Assembly: GCF_013004375.1 (NCBI RefSeq)
Contig: NZ_JABERI010000001.1
Coordinates: forward strand, 328,160 to 392,159
DNA length: 64,000 bases
Direction: 5' to 3'
DNA from: Acinetobacter terrae
GTDB lineage: Bacteria > Pseudomonadota > Gammaproteobacteria > Pseudomonadales > Moraxellaceae
The position numbers and the translations under genes are program-made. This document shows, piece after piece, positions 1 to 11,581 of this stretch. How positions within the stretch are numbered: the first letter of the stretch is position 1; each line of letters starts with the position of its first letter. The notes beneath the pieces are model-generated. The model had not been told where the DNA came from. It did not search any database and was given only the letters and a program-made list of their open reading frames with translations.

Positions 1-564
1 CGTCGTAGCCCTGAATATTTAGCCAAAATTTTTGCCCCCTATCTGCCACGAGCAGAACAGGTCTTTATCGAAAATTTGGCGACACAGAATATGATGCCCG
101 TGTTTGTTGAAGACACCTTAATGATTGAACCGCACGAGATCGCAACCCGTGCCTTATTTTGGGAGGAATATTTAAATCAATACCCTAAAAGCAGCTATCG
201 CAAAGATGCAGAGTATCTTTTGCAGATGTATACCCTGTTTTTATTTAAGGGTATGAATGACTCGCCTGTCTCTGACACTTATACGGATAAATATACAATT
301 CAAAGTAACTCGATGGATGAAATTGAAAAATTAGCTCGAGTCAAAAATTCGTATTTAGCGCTTCAAGCGACAAAGTTTCTACAATTTCTACAATTATCCG
401 AACAGCAGCGCTTAAAAGAAATTCCTGTTCAGTTAAGCCCCAAAGAACAACAATCGATGTCTGAAAATCAGCTCACACTCAAACAGTTAGATCAGTATTT
501 AGCTTTGCAAAATTTAAGCCTGTCTAAAACACGTGATTGTTTTAGTGATGCGGTATGTCTTTAA
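1..564 (+). CDS. Hypothetical protein, 5'-truncated by the window edge
   Basis: The reading frame is open from the first base, so the gene starts upstream of the window. A TTG at 76 could act as a start, but the open frame before it argues for a longer protein. The visible 187 residues are hydrophilic and probably largely helical, rich in Gln, Leu and Lys, with no transmembrane segment or motif I recognise. The C-terminal residues contain two cysteines (RDCFSDAVCL). It ends about 95 bp before the thiC riboswitch, so it is a separate transcription unit. I do not recognise a family, and function is unknown. Confidence 0.7.
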   Translation, partial: RRSPEYLAKIFAPYLPRAEQVFIENLATQNMMPVFVEDTLMIEPHEIATRALFWEEYLNQYPKSSYRKDAEYLLQMYTLFLFKGMNDSPVSDTYTDKYTIQSNSMDEIEKLARVKNSYLALQATKFLQFLQLSEQQRLKEIPVQLSPKEQQSMSENQLTLKQLDQYLALQNLSLSKTRDCFSDAVCL

Positions 565-658
565 TCCTTGCTTTAAATTAAAAGTCCATAGAAGCCTATA
601 AAAGCGATATTTAATGTGAATGATTTTTAGTGCTTAGGCGTGTTAATATTTGTCCATC

Positions 659-772
659 GCTTGACGGAGCGCGAGTAATTCCTCGCTGAGATTGTGTCAG
701 TTCGTTTTATAAAGAACTTAAGCACGAGTACCGTTGAACCTGATCAGGTTAAGACCTGCGTAGGAATCAAGC
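659..772 (+). promoter_or_regulatory. TPP (THI-box) riboswitch aptamer controlling thiC
   Basis: Hallmarks of the thiamine pyrophosphate aptamer are present in order: a P1 helix formed by GCTTGA (659-664) and TCAAGC (767-772), a P2-like ACGG/CCGT pairing (664-667 with 731-734), a short hairpin GCGAG/CTCGC (671-675, 682-686), the conserved CTGAGA (686-691), and the GTTGAACCTGATCAGGTTA and CTGCGTAGGAA block (about 733-766). The stretch between CTGAGA and the P2 3' strand is long and carries an extra small hairpin (AGTTC/GAACT, about 699-718). TPP binding would be expected to reduce thiC expression. Location before thiC, the usual target, supports the call. Confidence 0.92.
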
Positions 773-2790
<2,018 letters not shown>

Positions 2791-2866
2791 TCTGGAAAAA
2801 AAATCTTTTATTTTCATAAAATTCTCGGTTAGGATGAATGATTGCTTTTCATCCTGACTGAGCTAT

Positions 2867-3487
2867 ATGAATATTATTAGACAAGCAACATATAACAGCG
2901 ACGAAGTCAAAATCCAGTCACGCGAATATCTTTTCCGTGGCTTCATTCAGGTTGAAAAAGTCAGTCTCCAACATCGTTTATTTAATCAAACTGAATACAC
3001 GCCAGTGATTCAACGTGAACTTATTCACCGACCTGAAGCTGCCGGGGTACTGATTTATGATGATGCCCAACAAAAATTTGCCTTAATTGAACAATTCCGT
3101 GTCGGTGCGATGGATGATTCAGATTCAGCCTGGCAACTGGAAATTATTGCCGGTGTGCTCGATGGTGATGAATCCCCTGAAAGCTGTATTCGCCGTGAAA
3201 GTTTAGAAGAATCTGGTTGTGAAATTGATGAATTACAGCATCTATTCAGCTTTTATCCATCTGCAGGTGCCTGTTCTGAACTGTTTCATTTATACAGTGC
3301 ACACGCGAATCTTCCTGAACAAGGCGGGATCTTTGGGATGCCTGATGAAGGCGAAAATATTCAATTGCATCTAATTGACTACAGTGAAATTACAAATTTA
3401 TTTACCAATAGTCGATTAAGAAATGCACCGGTCATTATGGCATTGCAATGGTTGCAACAACATATTAAAACTACAAGGAATGTCTAA
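2867..3487 (+). CDS. nudF: ADP-ribose pyrophosphatase NudF (Nudix hydrolase)
   Basis: This 206-residue Nudix enzyme hydrolyses ADP-ribose to AMP and ribose 5-phosphate. The complete Nudix box Gx5Ex7RExxEExG is seen at residues 96-117 (GVLDGDE ... RESLEESG), and the N-terminal region resembles the ADP-ribose group rather than diadenosine hydrolases. The gene is followed 10 bp later by cpdA, the same pairing as in the E. coli nudF-cpdA neighbourhood, so the two are probably co-transcribed. Substrate choice is inferred from family and context, not from a specificity residue. Confidence 0.9.
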   Translation: MNIIRQATYNSDEVKIQSREYLFRGFIQVEKVSLQHRLFNQTEYTPVIQRELIHRPEAAGVLIYDDAQQKFALIEQFRVGAMDDSDSAWQLEIIAGVLDGDESPESCIRRESLEESGCEIDELQHLFSFYPSAGACSELFHLYSAHANLPEQGGIFGMPDEGENIQLHLIDYSEITNLFTNSRLRNAPVIMALQWLQQHIKTTRNV

Positions 3488-3497
3488 GGAGTCAGAC

Positions 3498-4307
3498 ATG
3501 ACTTTATCCAATTACAATGAAACCCAGCAAGACTGGACCATTATTCAAATTTCAGATACACACTTGATGAATCAGGAAGATTTAGAATTTGTGGATATGA
3601 ATCCTGAACAGAGCTTTCATGCCGTGATCGAGAAAATTCAGCAGCAATATCCAAATGTGGATGCGATCATTCATACGGGCGATTTAGCACAAGTGCCTGT
3701 GAAAGAAACCTATACGCGTTATTTGGCATTTATGCAGCGTTTAGGTATCCCGTTTTATCAAATTCCGGGCAACCACGATGATATGGATCTCTTCCCTTTC
3801 TATCACAATCAAAATCAAGTTCATGCTATTCATTTTGGCCCATGGAGCATGGTGTTATTAAATAGCGCTGTGCGTGGCAAAATTGATGGCTGGATTGAGG
3901 AAGAGCAACTGCAACAACTGGATCAAATTTTATCTAAATTCCAACAGCAATTTGTGATTGTTGCGTGTCATCATCATCCTTTCGATATGCAATCAAAATG
4001 GATTGATCAACATAAATTGAAAAACACTGAAAATTTAACCGATATTTTAGCCAGGCACACTAATGTCAAAGCGGTAATAAGTGGTCATGTTCATCAAGAC
4101 TCCTTGAATGAATGGAAAAATATTCAGTTTTTTTCAACCCCTTCAACCTGTGTTCAGTTCAAACCTTTAAGTGATGATTTTGCGCTAGATGAAGAAGCAC
4201 CGGGGTTTCGTGTACTACATTTGAAAGCAAATGGTGAGTTACAAACTGAAATTTATCGTACTGAAAAGGCGTCACAAAAAATTAATGTTGAAATTTCAGG
4301 TTATTAA
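3498..4307 (+). CDS. cpdA: 3',5'-cyclic-AMP phosphodiesterase CpdA
   Basis: This is a 269-residue calcineurin-like metallophosphoesterase. The metal-binding motifs appear in order: SDTH (Asp20, His22), GDLAQ (Asp62), GNHD (Asn92, His93), a CHHHP segment and a C-terminal GHVH. CpdA hydrolyses cAMP and so sets the level of Vfr/CRP signalling. The ATG at 3498 is preceded by AAGGAG at good spacing. An in-frame ATG at 3480 overlaps nudF and has no room for a ribosome site. Operon partner of nudF. Confidence 0.9.
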   Translation: MTLSNYNETQQDWTIIQISDTHLMNQEDLEFVDMNPEQSFHAVIEKIQQQYPNVDAIIHTGDLAQVPVKETYTRYLAFMQRLGIPFYQIPGNHDDMDLFPFYHNQNQVHAIHFGPWSMVLLNSAVRGKIDGWIEEEQLQQLDQILSKFQQQFVIVACHHHPFDMQSKWIDQHKLKNTENLTDILARHTNVKAVISGHVHQDSLNEWKNIQFFSTPSTCVQFKPLSDDFALDEEAPGFRVLHLKANGELQTEIYRTEKASQKINVEISGY

Positions 4308-4516
4308 CTTTTCATTTTGCTTTTTTTCTATTACTTTATGGCTTCAAAAGGAAGCGTGATAGATTGAATCCAAGCATCAAAGACTATCAAAAAGCACAAA
4401 AAGTCTATATGATGACGCCCCTCGAAGGAGAATCTCCTAAGAGTTGGATAAAAACACTTGCATATCACCATATTTTTTGCGTATAGATAATACGTATATG
4501 ATGAGGAATGCCCTAT

Positions 4517-5044
4517 ATGGCGAATGACAACCAAAATCAAGTCTTGGACGAACAAACTGATGTTGTAGACGAAAAGTCTACAAAACGCGTGCGTAAAACA
4601 AAGCCAAAAGCGTCAGAAAGTGGTTCTACTGCTAGCTTATTTGGTATTGCACCTTATCAGCCGAAAAAAAATGAAGAATACATGTCCGAAGGACAGCTTG
4701 AACATTTCCGCCAAATTCTGTTGGCATGGAAAGAAGAGCTAATGTCTGAAGTGGATCGTACCTTAAATACAATGCAGGATGAAAATACTGCATTACCTGA
4801 CGTCAATGACCGTGCGACACAAGAAGAAGAGTTTGCAATTGAACTCCGTACACGTGACCGTGAACGTAAATTAATTCGTAAAATTGAGCAATCAATTGAA
4901 GCGATTAAAAACGATGATTATGGTTTCTGTGAAACTTGTGGTATTGAAATTGGTCTGCGCCGTCTTGAAGCGCGTCCAACTGCAACCCTTTGTATTGACT
5001 GCAAAACTTTAGCAGAAATCAAAGAGAAGCAAAATAACGGTTAA
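4517..5044 (+). CDS. dksA: RNA polymerase-binding transcription factor DksA
   Basis: DksA binds the RNA polymerase secondary channel and, with ppGpp, adjusts rRNA and biosynthetic promoters. The protein has a Lys/Glu-rich N-terminus, a coiled-coil core and the C-terminal zinc finger CETCG ... CIDC. A longer N-terminal tail (about 25-30 extra residues, Lys/Ser-rich) distinguishes it from the 151-residue E. coli protein. I chose ATG 4517 (175 aa) because GAGGAA sits about 8 nt ahead. ATG 4508 (178 aa) is also in frame but too close to that site. A TTGCAT / TATAGA pair with 18-bp spacing upstream may be the promoter. gluQ follows 60 bp later. Confidence 0.95.
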   Translation: MANDNQNQVLDEQTDVVDEKSTKRVRKTKPKASESGSTASLFGIAPYQPKKNEEYMSEGQLEHFRQILLAWKEELMSEVDRTLNTMQDENTALPDVNDRATQEEEFAIELRTRDRERKLIRKIEQSIEAIKNDDYGFCETCGIEIGLRRLEARPTATLCIDCKTLAEIKEKQNNG

Positions 5045-5064
5045 TTGCAGTTAATGCTTAATAA

Positions 5065-5104
5065 TCCTCCCCTAACCCCTCCTTTAATCAAGGAGGGGGA
5101 CAGG
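5065..5104 (+). repeat. CCTCC/GGAGG hairpin repeat masking the gluQ ribosome site
   Basis: A 9-bp perfect stem CCCCTCCTT (5076-5084) / AAGGAGGGG (5090-5098) closes a 5-nt loop. A second C-rich run, TCCTCCCC (5065-5072), could pair with the same G-run. The Shine-Dalgarno AGGAGG of gluQ (5091-5096) is entirely inside the stem. If read through in frame the element encodes NPPLTPPLIKEG, a translation I recognise from dispersed hairpin repeats found in many bacteria. It fills most of the dksA-gluQ gap. Confidence 0.75.
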
Positions 5105-5968
5105 ATGGCTTATGTGGGCCGGTTTGCGCCATCGCCAACCGGCCCTTTGCATTTTGGCTCACTGATTACCGCTGTGGCCAGTTACTGCGATGCACGTGCG
5201 CATAATGGCAAATGGCTGGTTCGGATTGAAGATACCGACATTCCGCGTATTTATCCCGGCAGTGAAGAGCATATCCTGCGCTGTATAGATGCATTTCAGT
5301 TCGAAGCTGATGATGCCATCATCTTTCAAAAAGACCGCTTAGACCTCTACGATGCAGTAATCGATCAACTCAATCAAAATCATCTGGTGTATGCCTGCCA
5401 ATGCACCCGCAAAATGCTGGGTTCAAATCATATCTATGCTGGAACGTGCCGCGATTTAAATCTGCCTTTTGAGCAGCAAGCCATTCGTGTCAAAGTATCC
5501 GATCAAGAAATTTGCTTTAGCGATCGTCTGCAAGGAACACACTGTTCCAATCTGCAACAGGACTTAGGCGATTTTGTCCTCAAGCGTCGTGATGGCATTA
5601 TTAACTATCAACTGGCTGTGGTGGTGGATGATTATCTGCAAGGCATGACCCATGTGGTTCGTGGTGCAGATCTGCTTGATAACACTGAACGGCAAATCTG
5701 GCTCGGTTCGATATTGAATTATCCAAAACTTGAATATATGCACCTGCCGCTTGCGATGAATGATCAGGGACAAAAGCTCTCTAAACAGAACATGGCGCAA
5801 GCACTCGATCTCAGCCGTGCACCAGAACTCTTACAACAAGCGATTCGTGCTTTGCATCAGCCAGAAGTTGATTTAGACACCCCAACACATATGCTAAAAC
5901 AAGCCATTGACCAGTGGGACATACAACATATTCCCCACACAAAGGAACTAGAAGGCACTTATTTATAA
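5105..5968 (+). CDS. gluQ: Glutamyl-Q tRNA(Asp) synthetase GluQ
   Basis: GluQ is a truncated paralogue of glutamyl-tRNA synthetase that attaches glutamate to queuosine in the anticodon of tRNA-Asp. The 287-residue product has the class I signature near its start (APSPTGPLHFGSL, the HIGH motif as LHFG), the RIEDTD segment, cysteines CQC of the zinc site, and a KLSKQN version of KMSKS. It lacks the anticodon-binding domain, as expected. ATG 5105 is 8 nt after AGGAGG, and the longer frame from 5045 only translates the repeat. The dksA-gluQ order is conserved in gammaproteobacteria. Confidence 0.94.
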   Translation: MAYVGRFAPSPTGPLHFGSLITAVASYCDARAHNGKWLVRIEDTDIPRIYPGSEEHILRCIDAFQFEADDAIIFQKDRLDLYDAVIDQLNQNHLVYACQCTRKMLGSNHIYAGTCRDLNLPFEQQAIRVKVSDQEICFSDRLQGTHCSNLQQDLGDFVLKRRDGIINYQLAVVVDDYLQGMTHVVRGADLLDNTERQIWLGSILNYPKLEYMHLPLAMNDQGQKLSKQNMAQALDLSRAPELLQQAIRALHQPEVDLDTPTHMLKQAIDQWDIQHIPHTKELEGTYL

Positions 5969-6019
5969 AATAAAAACTGGGCTAAGCTCAAAGAGAGTCT
6001 TCAGGAAAGAGACAGGTCT

Positions 6020-6253
6020 ATGTTTTTTATTTTTGGAATTGGTCCTAAAACCAAAGTCATTCAGAAAAGTCAGTTTCTTTGTCCGGTATGTAGAACCAGA
6101 AGTACATATGAATTAAAACAACAGCGTAATTATTTTTCTTTATTTTTTATCCCACTGATTCCCCTTTCAAAAGCGAAAGGAGAATTTGTGAAATGTCTGA
6201 ATTGTGGAACTGAAATGCCAAGCACAGTGTTAAACCATGCTCAGCCAGATTAG
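6020..6253 (+). CDS. Small zinc-ribbon protein of unknown function
   Basis: The 77-residue protein has two cysteine pairs, CPVC near residue 22 and CLNC near residue 60, forming a probable zinc ribbon. Between them lies a hydrophobic stretch (FSLFFIPLIPL) that may be a short membrane-associated segment. This architecture occurs in small zinc-ribbon proteins often encoded beside unrelated housekeeping genes. It lies 51 bp after gluQ on the same strand and could share its transcript, and it ends 15 bp from the convergent ftsW. No specific role can be assigned. Confidence 0.75.
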   Translation: MFFIFGIGPKTKVIQKSQFLCPVCRTRSTYELKQQRNYFSLFFIPLIPLSKAKGEFVKCLNCGTEMPSTVLNHAQPD

Positions 6254-6268
6254 GAATAATAGCCAAGC

Positions 6269-7465
6269 TTAGAAGCTGGATTCTTCTTTACTTGGATTGG
6301 CTTTTTGCGTGGTGGCATCAATTTTTAAAATCAGACTGATCATCACCGCACACATAATTAACGATGAACCGCCATAACTAATAAACGGCAGGGTCAAACC
6401 TTTGGTTGGCAGCATACCCATATTCATCCCTGCATTCACCAGAATTTGCAGCAAGAAAATAATACTGATGCCATAAGCCAAATAGCCTGCACGTAAATAT
6501 TGATGCTGCAACGCACGATGGCCGATCTTGATACAACAGACCAGCATCACGAAGGACAAGATCAATACGGTGCTGATTCCAAAGAAGCCAAACTCTTCAC
6601 CTAAAATTGCCAACATAAAGTCAGTATGCGCTTCAGGAAGATAAGACATTTTTTGGATACTGTGTCCTAGACCGACTCCGACCCATTCACCCCGACCAAA
6701 GGCCATCAGTGCATTGGAAAGCTGGTAACCGGTACCTAAGGGGTCAGCCCAAGGATCGGTAAAAGACAAGGCCCGTTGTAAGCGGTAGGGCTCAAAAATA
6801 ATCGCGGCCGCTAAGCCCAGAATAATCGCCAGCATGAAACCAATAAACTGAATCGGTGGTGCGCCTGCTAAAAAGAACACACCCAAAATCATCAAAACAA
6901 TAACCGCAGTTGCACCCAAGTCCGGTTCAGCCAGAATTAAACCGACAGTAATCACCATAACCCCGCCTAAACGGAACAGACCGGAAAGGTTATTTCGAAC
7001 CTCTTCTGCCCTTCGTACCACATAGTCTGCAGTGAAAATAGCCATCATGACTTTGGCCACTTCGGATGCCTGTAAAGTAAAGCCGGCAATACGAATCCAT
7101 CGGGTTGAACCATTTACCTCGGTGCCGACAACCAAAACCACAGCCAGTAACAGAATGGTCATGATCCACAAAGGGAAAGTATTATTGAACCAGATATTCA
7201 ACGACACTTTATAGGTTAAAAATGCGGCTACAGCGGCCACAAAAATTGAAATCCCATGTCGGATCACATAGTGAAATGCATTTTCATGTAAACGGTCTGC
7301 ATAGGGCATCGATGCTGATGCCACCATGATTGAACCGATACACAGCAAGGCAATCACGCAAAAAATCAGCACATTACGCGGTGTAACTTCAGCGGGGATT
7401 TTTGCTCCCCACTCATTATAGACCTGATTAATTTTACTTATGGTCGTCTGAGCTAACCCAGCCAT
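6269..7465 (-). CDS. ftsW: Peptidoglycan glycosyltransferase FtsW (SEDS family)
   Basis: FtsW polymerises lipid II at the division septum together with FtsI. The 398-residue protein is strongly hydrophobic with about ten membrane segments and has SEDS family landmarks: GSTRWI, the AEPDLG loop, the long periplasmic segment with FTDPW and GEFGF, and the C-terminal PFISYGGSS. It lies directly downstream of murD on the minus strand (21 bp gap), so murD-ftsW form a unit. Distinguishing FtsW from RodA rests on the murD partner and the N-terminal extension. Confidence 0.92.
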   Translation of the reverse strand: MAGLAQTTISKINQVYNEWGAKIPAEVTPRNVLIFCVIALLCIGSIMVASASMPYADRLHENAFHYVIRHGISIFVAAVAAFLTYKVSLNIWFNNTFPLWIMTILLLAVVLVVGTEVNGSTRWIRIAGFTLQASEVAKVMMAIFTADYVVRRAEEVRNNLSGLFRLGGVMVITVGLILAEPDLGATAVIVLMILGVFFLAGAPPIQFIGFMLAIILGLAAAIIFEPYRLQRALSFTDPWADPLGTGYQLSNALMAFGRGEWVGVGLGHSIQKMSYLPEAHTDFMLAILGEEFGFFGISTVLILSFVMLVCCIKIGHRALQHQYLRAGYLAYGISIIFLLQILVNAGMNMGMLPTKGLTLPFISYGGSSLIMCAVMISLILKIDATTQKANPSKEESSF

Positions 7466-7486
7466 ACAACTTTCCTTATCATTCTT

Positions 7487-8857
<1,371 letters not shown>

Positions 8858-8942
8858 TTAAAACTGACAAAATGTTAGCACTTTGCTCTTTTGAATGCTT
8901 TTTCTGTTTTAACTTTATGCGTCTTTTTTTGTGTCCGCGCGT

Positions 8943-8974
8943 AAAAAAACCGTCATAAAAAAGACGGTTTTTTT
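8943..8974 (-). terminator. Rho-independent terminator of the feo operon
   Basis: The 12-bp perfect stem AAAAAAACCGTC / GACGGTTTTTTT encloses an 8-nt loop and ends in a T-run on either strand. It lies just after the last gene of the minus-strand feo operon and upstream of murD. Confidence 0.9.
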
Positions 8975-8996
8975 AAATTGGGCGAAAACTCGGAAT

Positions 8997-9248
8997 TTAT
9001 TTCCATTTTACTGCTTGGACTTCTGGTTTTTTCTGCGCACTGTCCTCAGTTGCCGAACAACCACAGCTTCCACCGCAACCCAAAACTGTAGCAGGTTTTA
9101 ACCATTTGGCTAAAGTGAGCCAGCCCTGCTTGGCACAGGCAGTGGATAATTGCATGAAGACTGAGTTTGCCGTCTGAGGAAACACTTTTTTGAAGACCAC
9201 AACAGCGCTCCAAAGCACCAATGCCGCAACAATTACAACTTCAATCAT
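8997..9248 (-). CDS. Small membrane protein in the FeoC position
   Basis: An 83-residue protein with one N-terminal membrane helix (IVAALVLWSAVVVF) followed by a cytoplasmic tail containing a cysteine cluster GCGGSCGCS. The location right after feoB (47 bp gap) and the size match the small third gene of feo operons. FeoC proteins have a winged helix and CxxxxC-type cysteines, whereas this one has a membrane anchor and resembles the FeoB-associated Cys-rich small proteins (I recall DUF6587). A role in FeoB complex assembly or Fe/redox sensing is inference from position only. Confidence 0.75.
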   Translation of the reverse strand: MIEVVIVAALVLWSAVVVFKKVFPQTANSVFMQLSTACAKQGWLTLAKWLKPATVLGCGGSCGCSATEDSAQKKPEVQAVKWK

Positions 9249-9295
9249 CTCAATCTCCCGTGCAGATTATTTTTAGTCAACTGAACCCAGTCCAG

Positions 9296-11152
9296 TTAAC
9301 CCAAATAGTGCGATGCAATTTGATACGTCAGAAACGACATCAAATAAGCCAAACCAAATAAATAAGCCGTCATAAAGCTCACGGTTTTCCATGACCCGGT
9401 TTCACGTTTCACAGTTGCCAAGGTTGCAAGACAATGTGGCGCGTAAATAAACCAGACCAGAAGGGATAAACCGGTAGCCAGTGACCAGCCAAGGCGACCA
9501 TCACTGCTAATAATGGATGCCAACCCTTGTGATATTGCATCATCATTGGTCGCAGACAACGCGTAAACCGTACCCAGTGCAGCCACCACCACTTCACGTG
9601 CTGCCATGGCAGGAATCAAGGCAATACAGATCTGCCAGTTAAAACCTAGCGGTGCAAAAATCGGTTGCATGAGGTGTCCGAGCATCCCTGCAAGAGAATA
9701 ATCAATAGCAGGTAAAGTCGCGCCTTCTGGGGGTTGCGGGAAGGTACACAAGAACCAAAGCAGAATAGATAACGCGAAGATGATGCCACCGACACGTTTC
9801 AAGAAAATTTTGGCGCGGTCCAGCAAACCAATCCAAATACTTTTCACGTCAGGAAAGCGGTAGCTTGGCAATTCCATCAGCAACATATGTTGCGATTTAT
9901 CTTTTTGGAAGAATTTCAATATGAAAGACACAATCAGCGCACTGACAATCCCTGCCATATATAAAGCAAACAGCACCAAACCTTGCAGGTTAAAAACGCC
10001 CCAAACCATATATTCAGGAATAAATGCGGCAATCAATAATGCATATACAGGTAAACGTGCGGAACAGGTCATTAACGGCGCAACAAAAATCGTGGTTAAA
10101 CGATCTCGTGGGTCGCTAATACTGCGTGTTGCCATAATTCCGGGTACAGCACATGCAAAGCTTGAAAGTAATGGAATAAAGGCACGACCACTTAAGCCGG
10201 CTTTAAACATCAGTTTATCCAGCAAGAACGCAGCACGTGGTAAATAACCCGATTCTTCCAGGACTAGAATGAAGAAGAATAGAATCAAGATTTGTGGCAA
10301 GAACACCACCACTCCACCGGCTCCGGCAATCACCCCATCCACCACCAAGCTGTTCAGTAATGGATGTGATATGTGCTGTCCGACATATTCACCGAGCCAG
10401 CCGAAGAAGGCTTCAATGCCATCCATAAAAGGGGCAGCCCAAGCAAATACCGCCTGGAAAACCACAAACATCATCAGCGCGAGACTAACCAGCCCCAAAA
10501 CAGGATGTAAAAATATTTTATCGAGGAAGTCAGAGCGTTTATCTTCTTGATCGACTGAATGCACCACATCATGCAAAATCGTGGTGATTTTATGATGATT
10601 ATCGCCAGTTAAACCGCTGAGTTCGGTATGTGGGATCGAATATTTACCTTGATCGAGCGCATTCATCAGGTTTTCAATACCTGAATTACGCACGGCAACG
10701 GTTTCCACCACAGGAATACCTAAACGTTCCGCCAACTTTTGCGTATTGATTTGCATGCCACGGCGACGTGCTTCATCCATCATGTTCAGCACAAGTAGAA
10801 TCGGACGACCCAGCTCGATCATTTCCAAAACCAGACCTAAATGCAATTTTAGATTGGTGGCATCAACCACACACAAGAACGCATCTTGCTGCTCTTCTTC
10901 GGCAATTTTGCCTTGCACCACATCGCGGGTAATCGCTTCATCCGGACTGGTCGCATTTAAACTATAAGTTCCGGGTAAATCCAGAACACGAACCGGTTTA
11001 CCGGATGGCAATGTGAACTGCCCCACTTTACGCTCAACTGTGACACCGGCATAGTTCGCGACTTTCTGACGGGTACCAGTAAGATGGTTAAATAATGATG
11101 TTTTACCGCAGTTTGGGTTACCTACCAGGGCAATACGCAGCGCATCACTCAT
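9296..11152 (-). CDS. feoB: Ferrous iron transporter FeoB
   Basis: FeoB is the inner membrane Fe2+ permease with an N-terminal GTPase-like domain. The 618-residue product has G1 GNPNCGKTS (residues 11-19), G3 DLPGTYSL and G4 NMMDE, followed by two Gate domains with multiple helices including the conserved SSFACAVPGIMATR and APLMTCSARLPVY segments, the latter holding the pore cysteine. It is shorter than the about 770-residue E. coli FeoB, mainly in the cytoplasmic spacer and C-terminus. Its ATG overlaps the feoA stop (ATGA), showing translational coupling. Confidence 0.96.
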   Translation of the reverse strand: MSDALRIALVGNPNCGKTSLFNHLTGTRQKVANYAGVTVERKVGQFTLPSGKPVRVLDLPGTYSLNATSPDEAITRDVVQGKIAEEEQQDAFLCVVDATNLKLHLGLVLEMIELGRPILLVLNMMDEARRRGMQINTQKLAERLGIPVVETVAVRNSGIENLMNALDQGKYSIPHTELSGLTGDNHHKITTILHDVVHSVDQEDKRSDFLDKIFLHPVLGLVSLALMMFVVFQAVFAWAAPFMDGIEAFFGWLGEYVGQHISHPLLNSLVVDGVIAGAGGVVVFLPQILILFFFILVLEESGYLPRAAFLLDKLMFKAGLSGRAFIPLLSSFACAVPGIMATRSISDPRDRLTTIFVAPLMTCSARLPVYALLIAAFIPEYMVWGVFNLQGLVLFALYMAGIVSALIVSFILKFFQKDKSQHMLLMELPSYRFPDVKSIWIGLLDRAKIFLKRVGGIIFALSILLWFLCTFPQPPEGATLPAIDYSLAGMLGHLMQPIFAPLGFNWQICIALIPAMAAREVVVAALGTVYALSATNDDAISQGLASIISSDGRLGWSLATGLSLLVWFIYAPHCLATLATVKRETGSWKTVSFMTAYLFGLAYLMSFLTYQIASHYLG

Positions 11153-11412
11153 GCAGGTGCTCCCTCAAGATTAATTTCAATTTTTTCAGCTTCAACTTTA
11201 CGCAGTGCGAATCGGGTAAATCCAACTTGAATCAAAATCGGGTCTCCACCAAAAATACCTTTGGTAATGACCTGTACTTTTGTGCCCGGAACAAAACCTA
11301 GAGTCTCTAAACGACTTGCGACCAAATCATTTTGAGAATTATTGCCATCTAAAGTTCTGTTGACTTTGCTGATGATGGCCGTTTGTTTCACTTTTAAATC
11401 AGATAAACGCAC
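11149..11412 (-). CDS. feoA: Ferrous iron transport protein FeoA
   Basis: FeoA is a small SH3-like cytoplasmic partner of FeoB. I place the start at GTG 11412, giving 87 residues beginning with (M)RLSDLK, which fits family size and follows TAGGAT at about 9 nt. A longer in-frame ORF starting at 11493 would add a hydrophobic N-terminus not found in FeoA and would run across a good promoter and Fur-like box, so I reject it. Core residues LGFVPGTKV and GDPI are family-like. The stop overlaps the feoB start by 4 bp. Confidence 0.9.
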   Translation of the reverse strand: MRLSDLKVKQTAIISKVNRTLDGNNSQNDLVASRLETLGFVPGTKVQVITKGIFGGDPILIQVGFTRFALRKVEAEKIEINLEGAPA

Positions 11413-11439
11413 CGCATCTAATCCTAAAATATTTTGAAC

Positions 11440-11469
11440 AGTATACAAACAAATGAGAATAATTACCAA
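11440..11469 (-). promoter_or_regulatory. feoAB promoter with a Fur-like box
   Basis: On the minus strand TTGGTA (11469-11464) and TATACT (11445-11440) are separated by 18 bp, a plausible sigma-70 promoter that ends about 27 bp before the feoA GTG. The spacer contains GAGAATAATTACC in the plus orientation (within 11449-11467), which matches about 13 of 19 positions of the Fur consensus by my manual alignment. A further ATTCTCAT half-site lies at about 11486-11493. Iron repression through Fur is expected for feo operons, and the box itself is a moderate match. Confidence 0.5.
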
Positions 11470-11581
11470 GTAAGGTTTGATTCCAATTCTCATCTTCTCT
11501 CACATCGACATTGGCAAAGAATTGTTCTAAATTGATCCAAGCCAAGAAAAACTTGGATTTTTCATTCAATGTAGAAGTGAC

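Noticed and set aside
9921..10967. Plus-strand frames opposite feoB
   Set aside because: Low-complexity basic or Ser/Thr-rich shadows of the FeoB gene.
11413..11493. Hydrophobic N-terminal extension of FeoA
   Set aside because: It would run across a good promoter, and FeoA proteins have no such segment.
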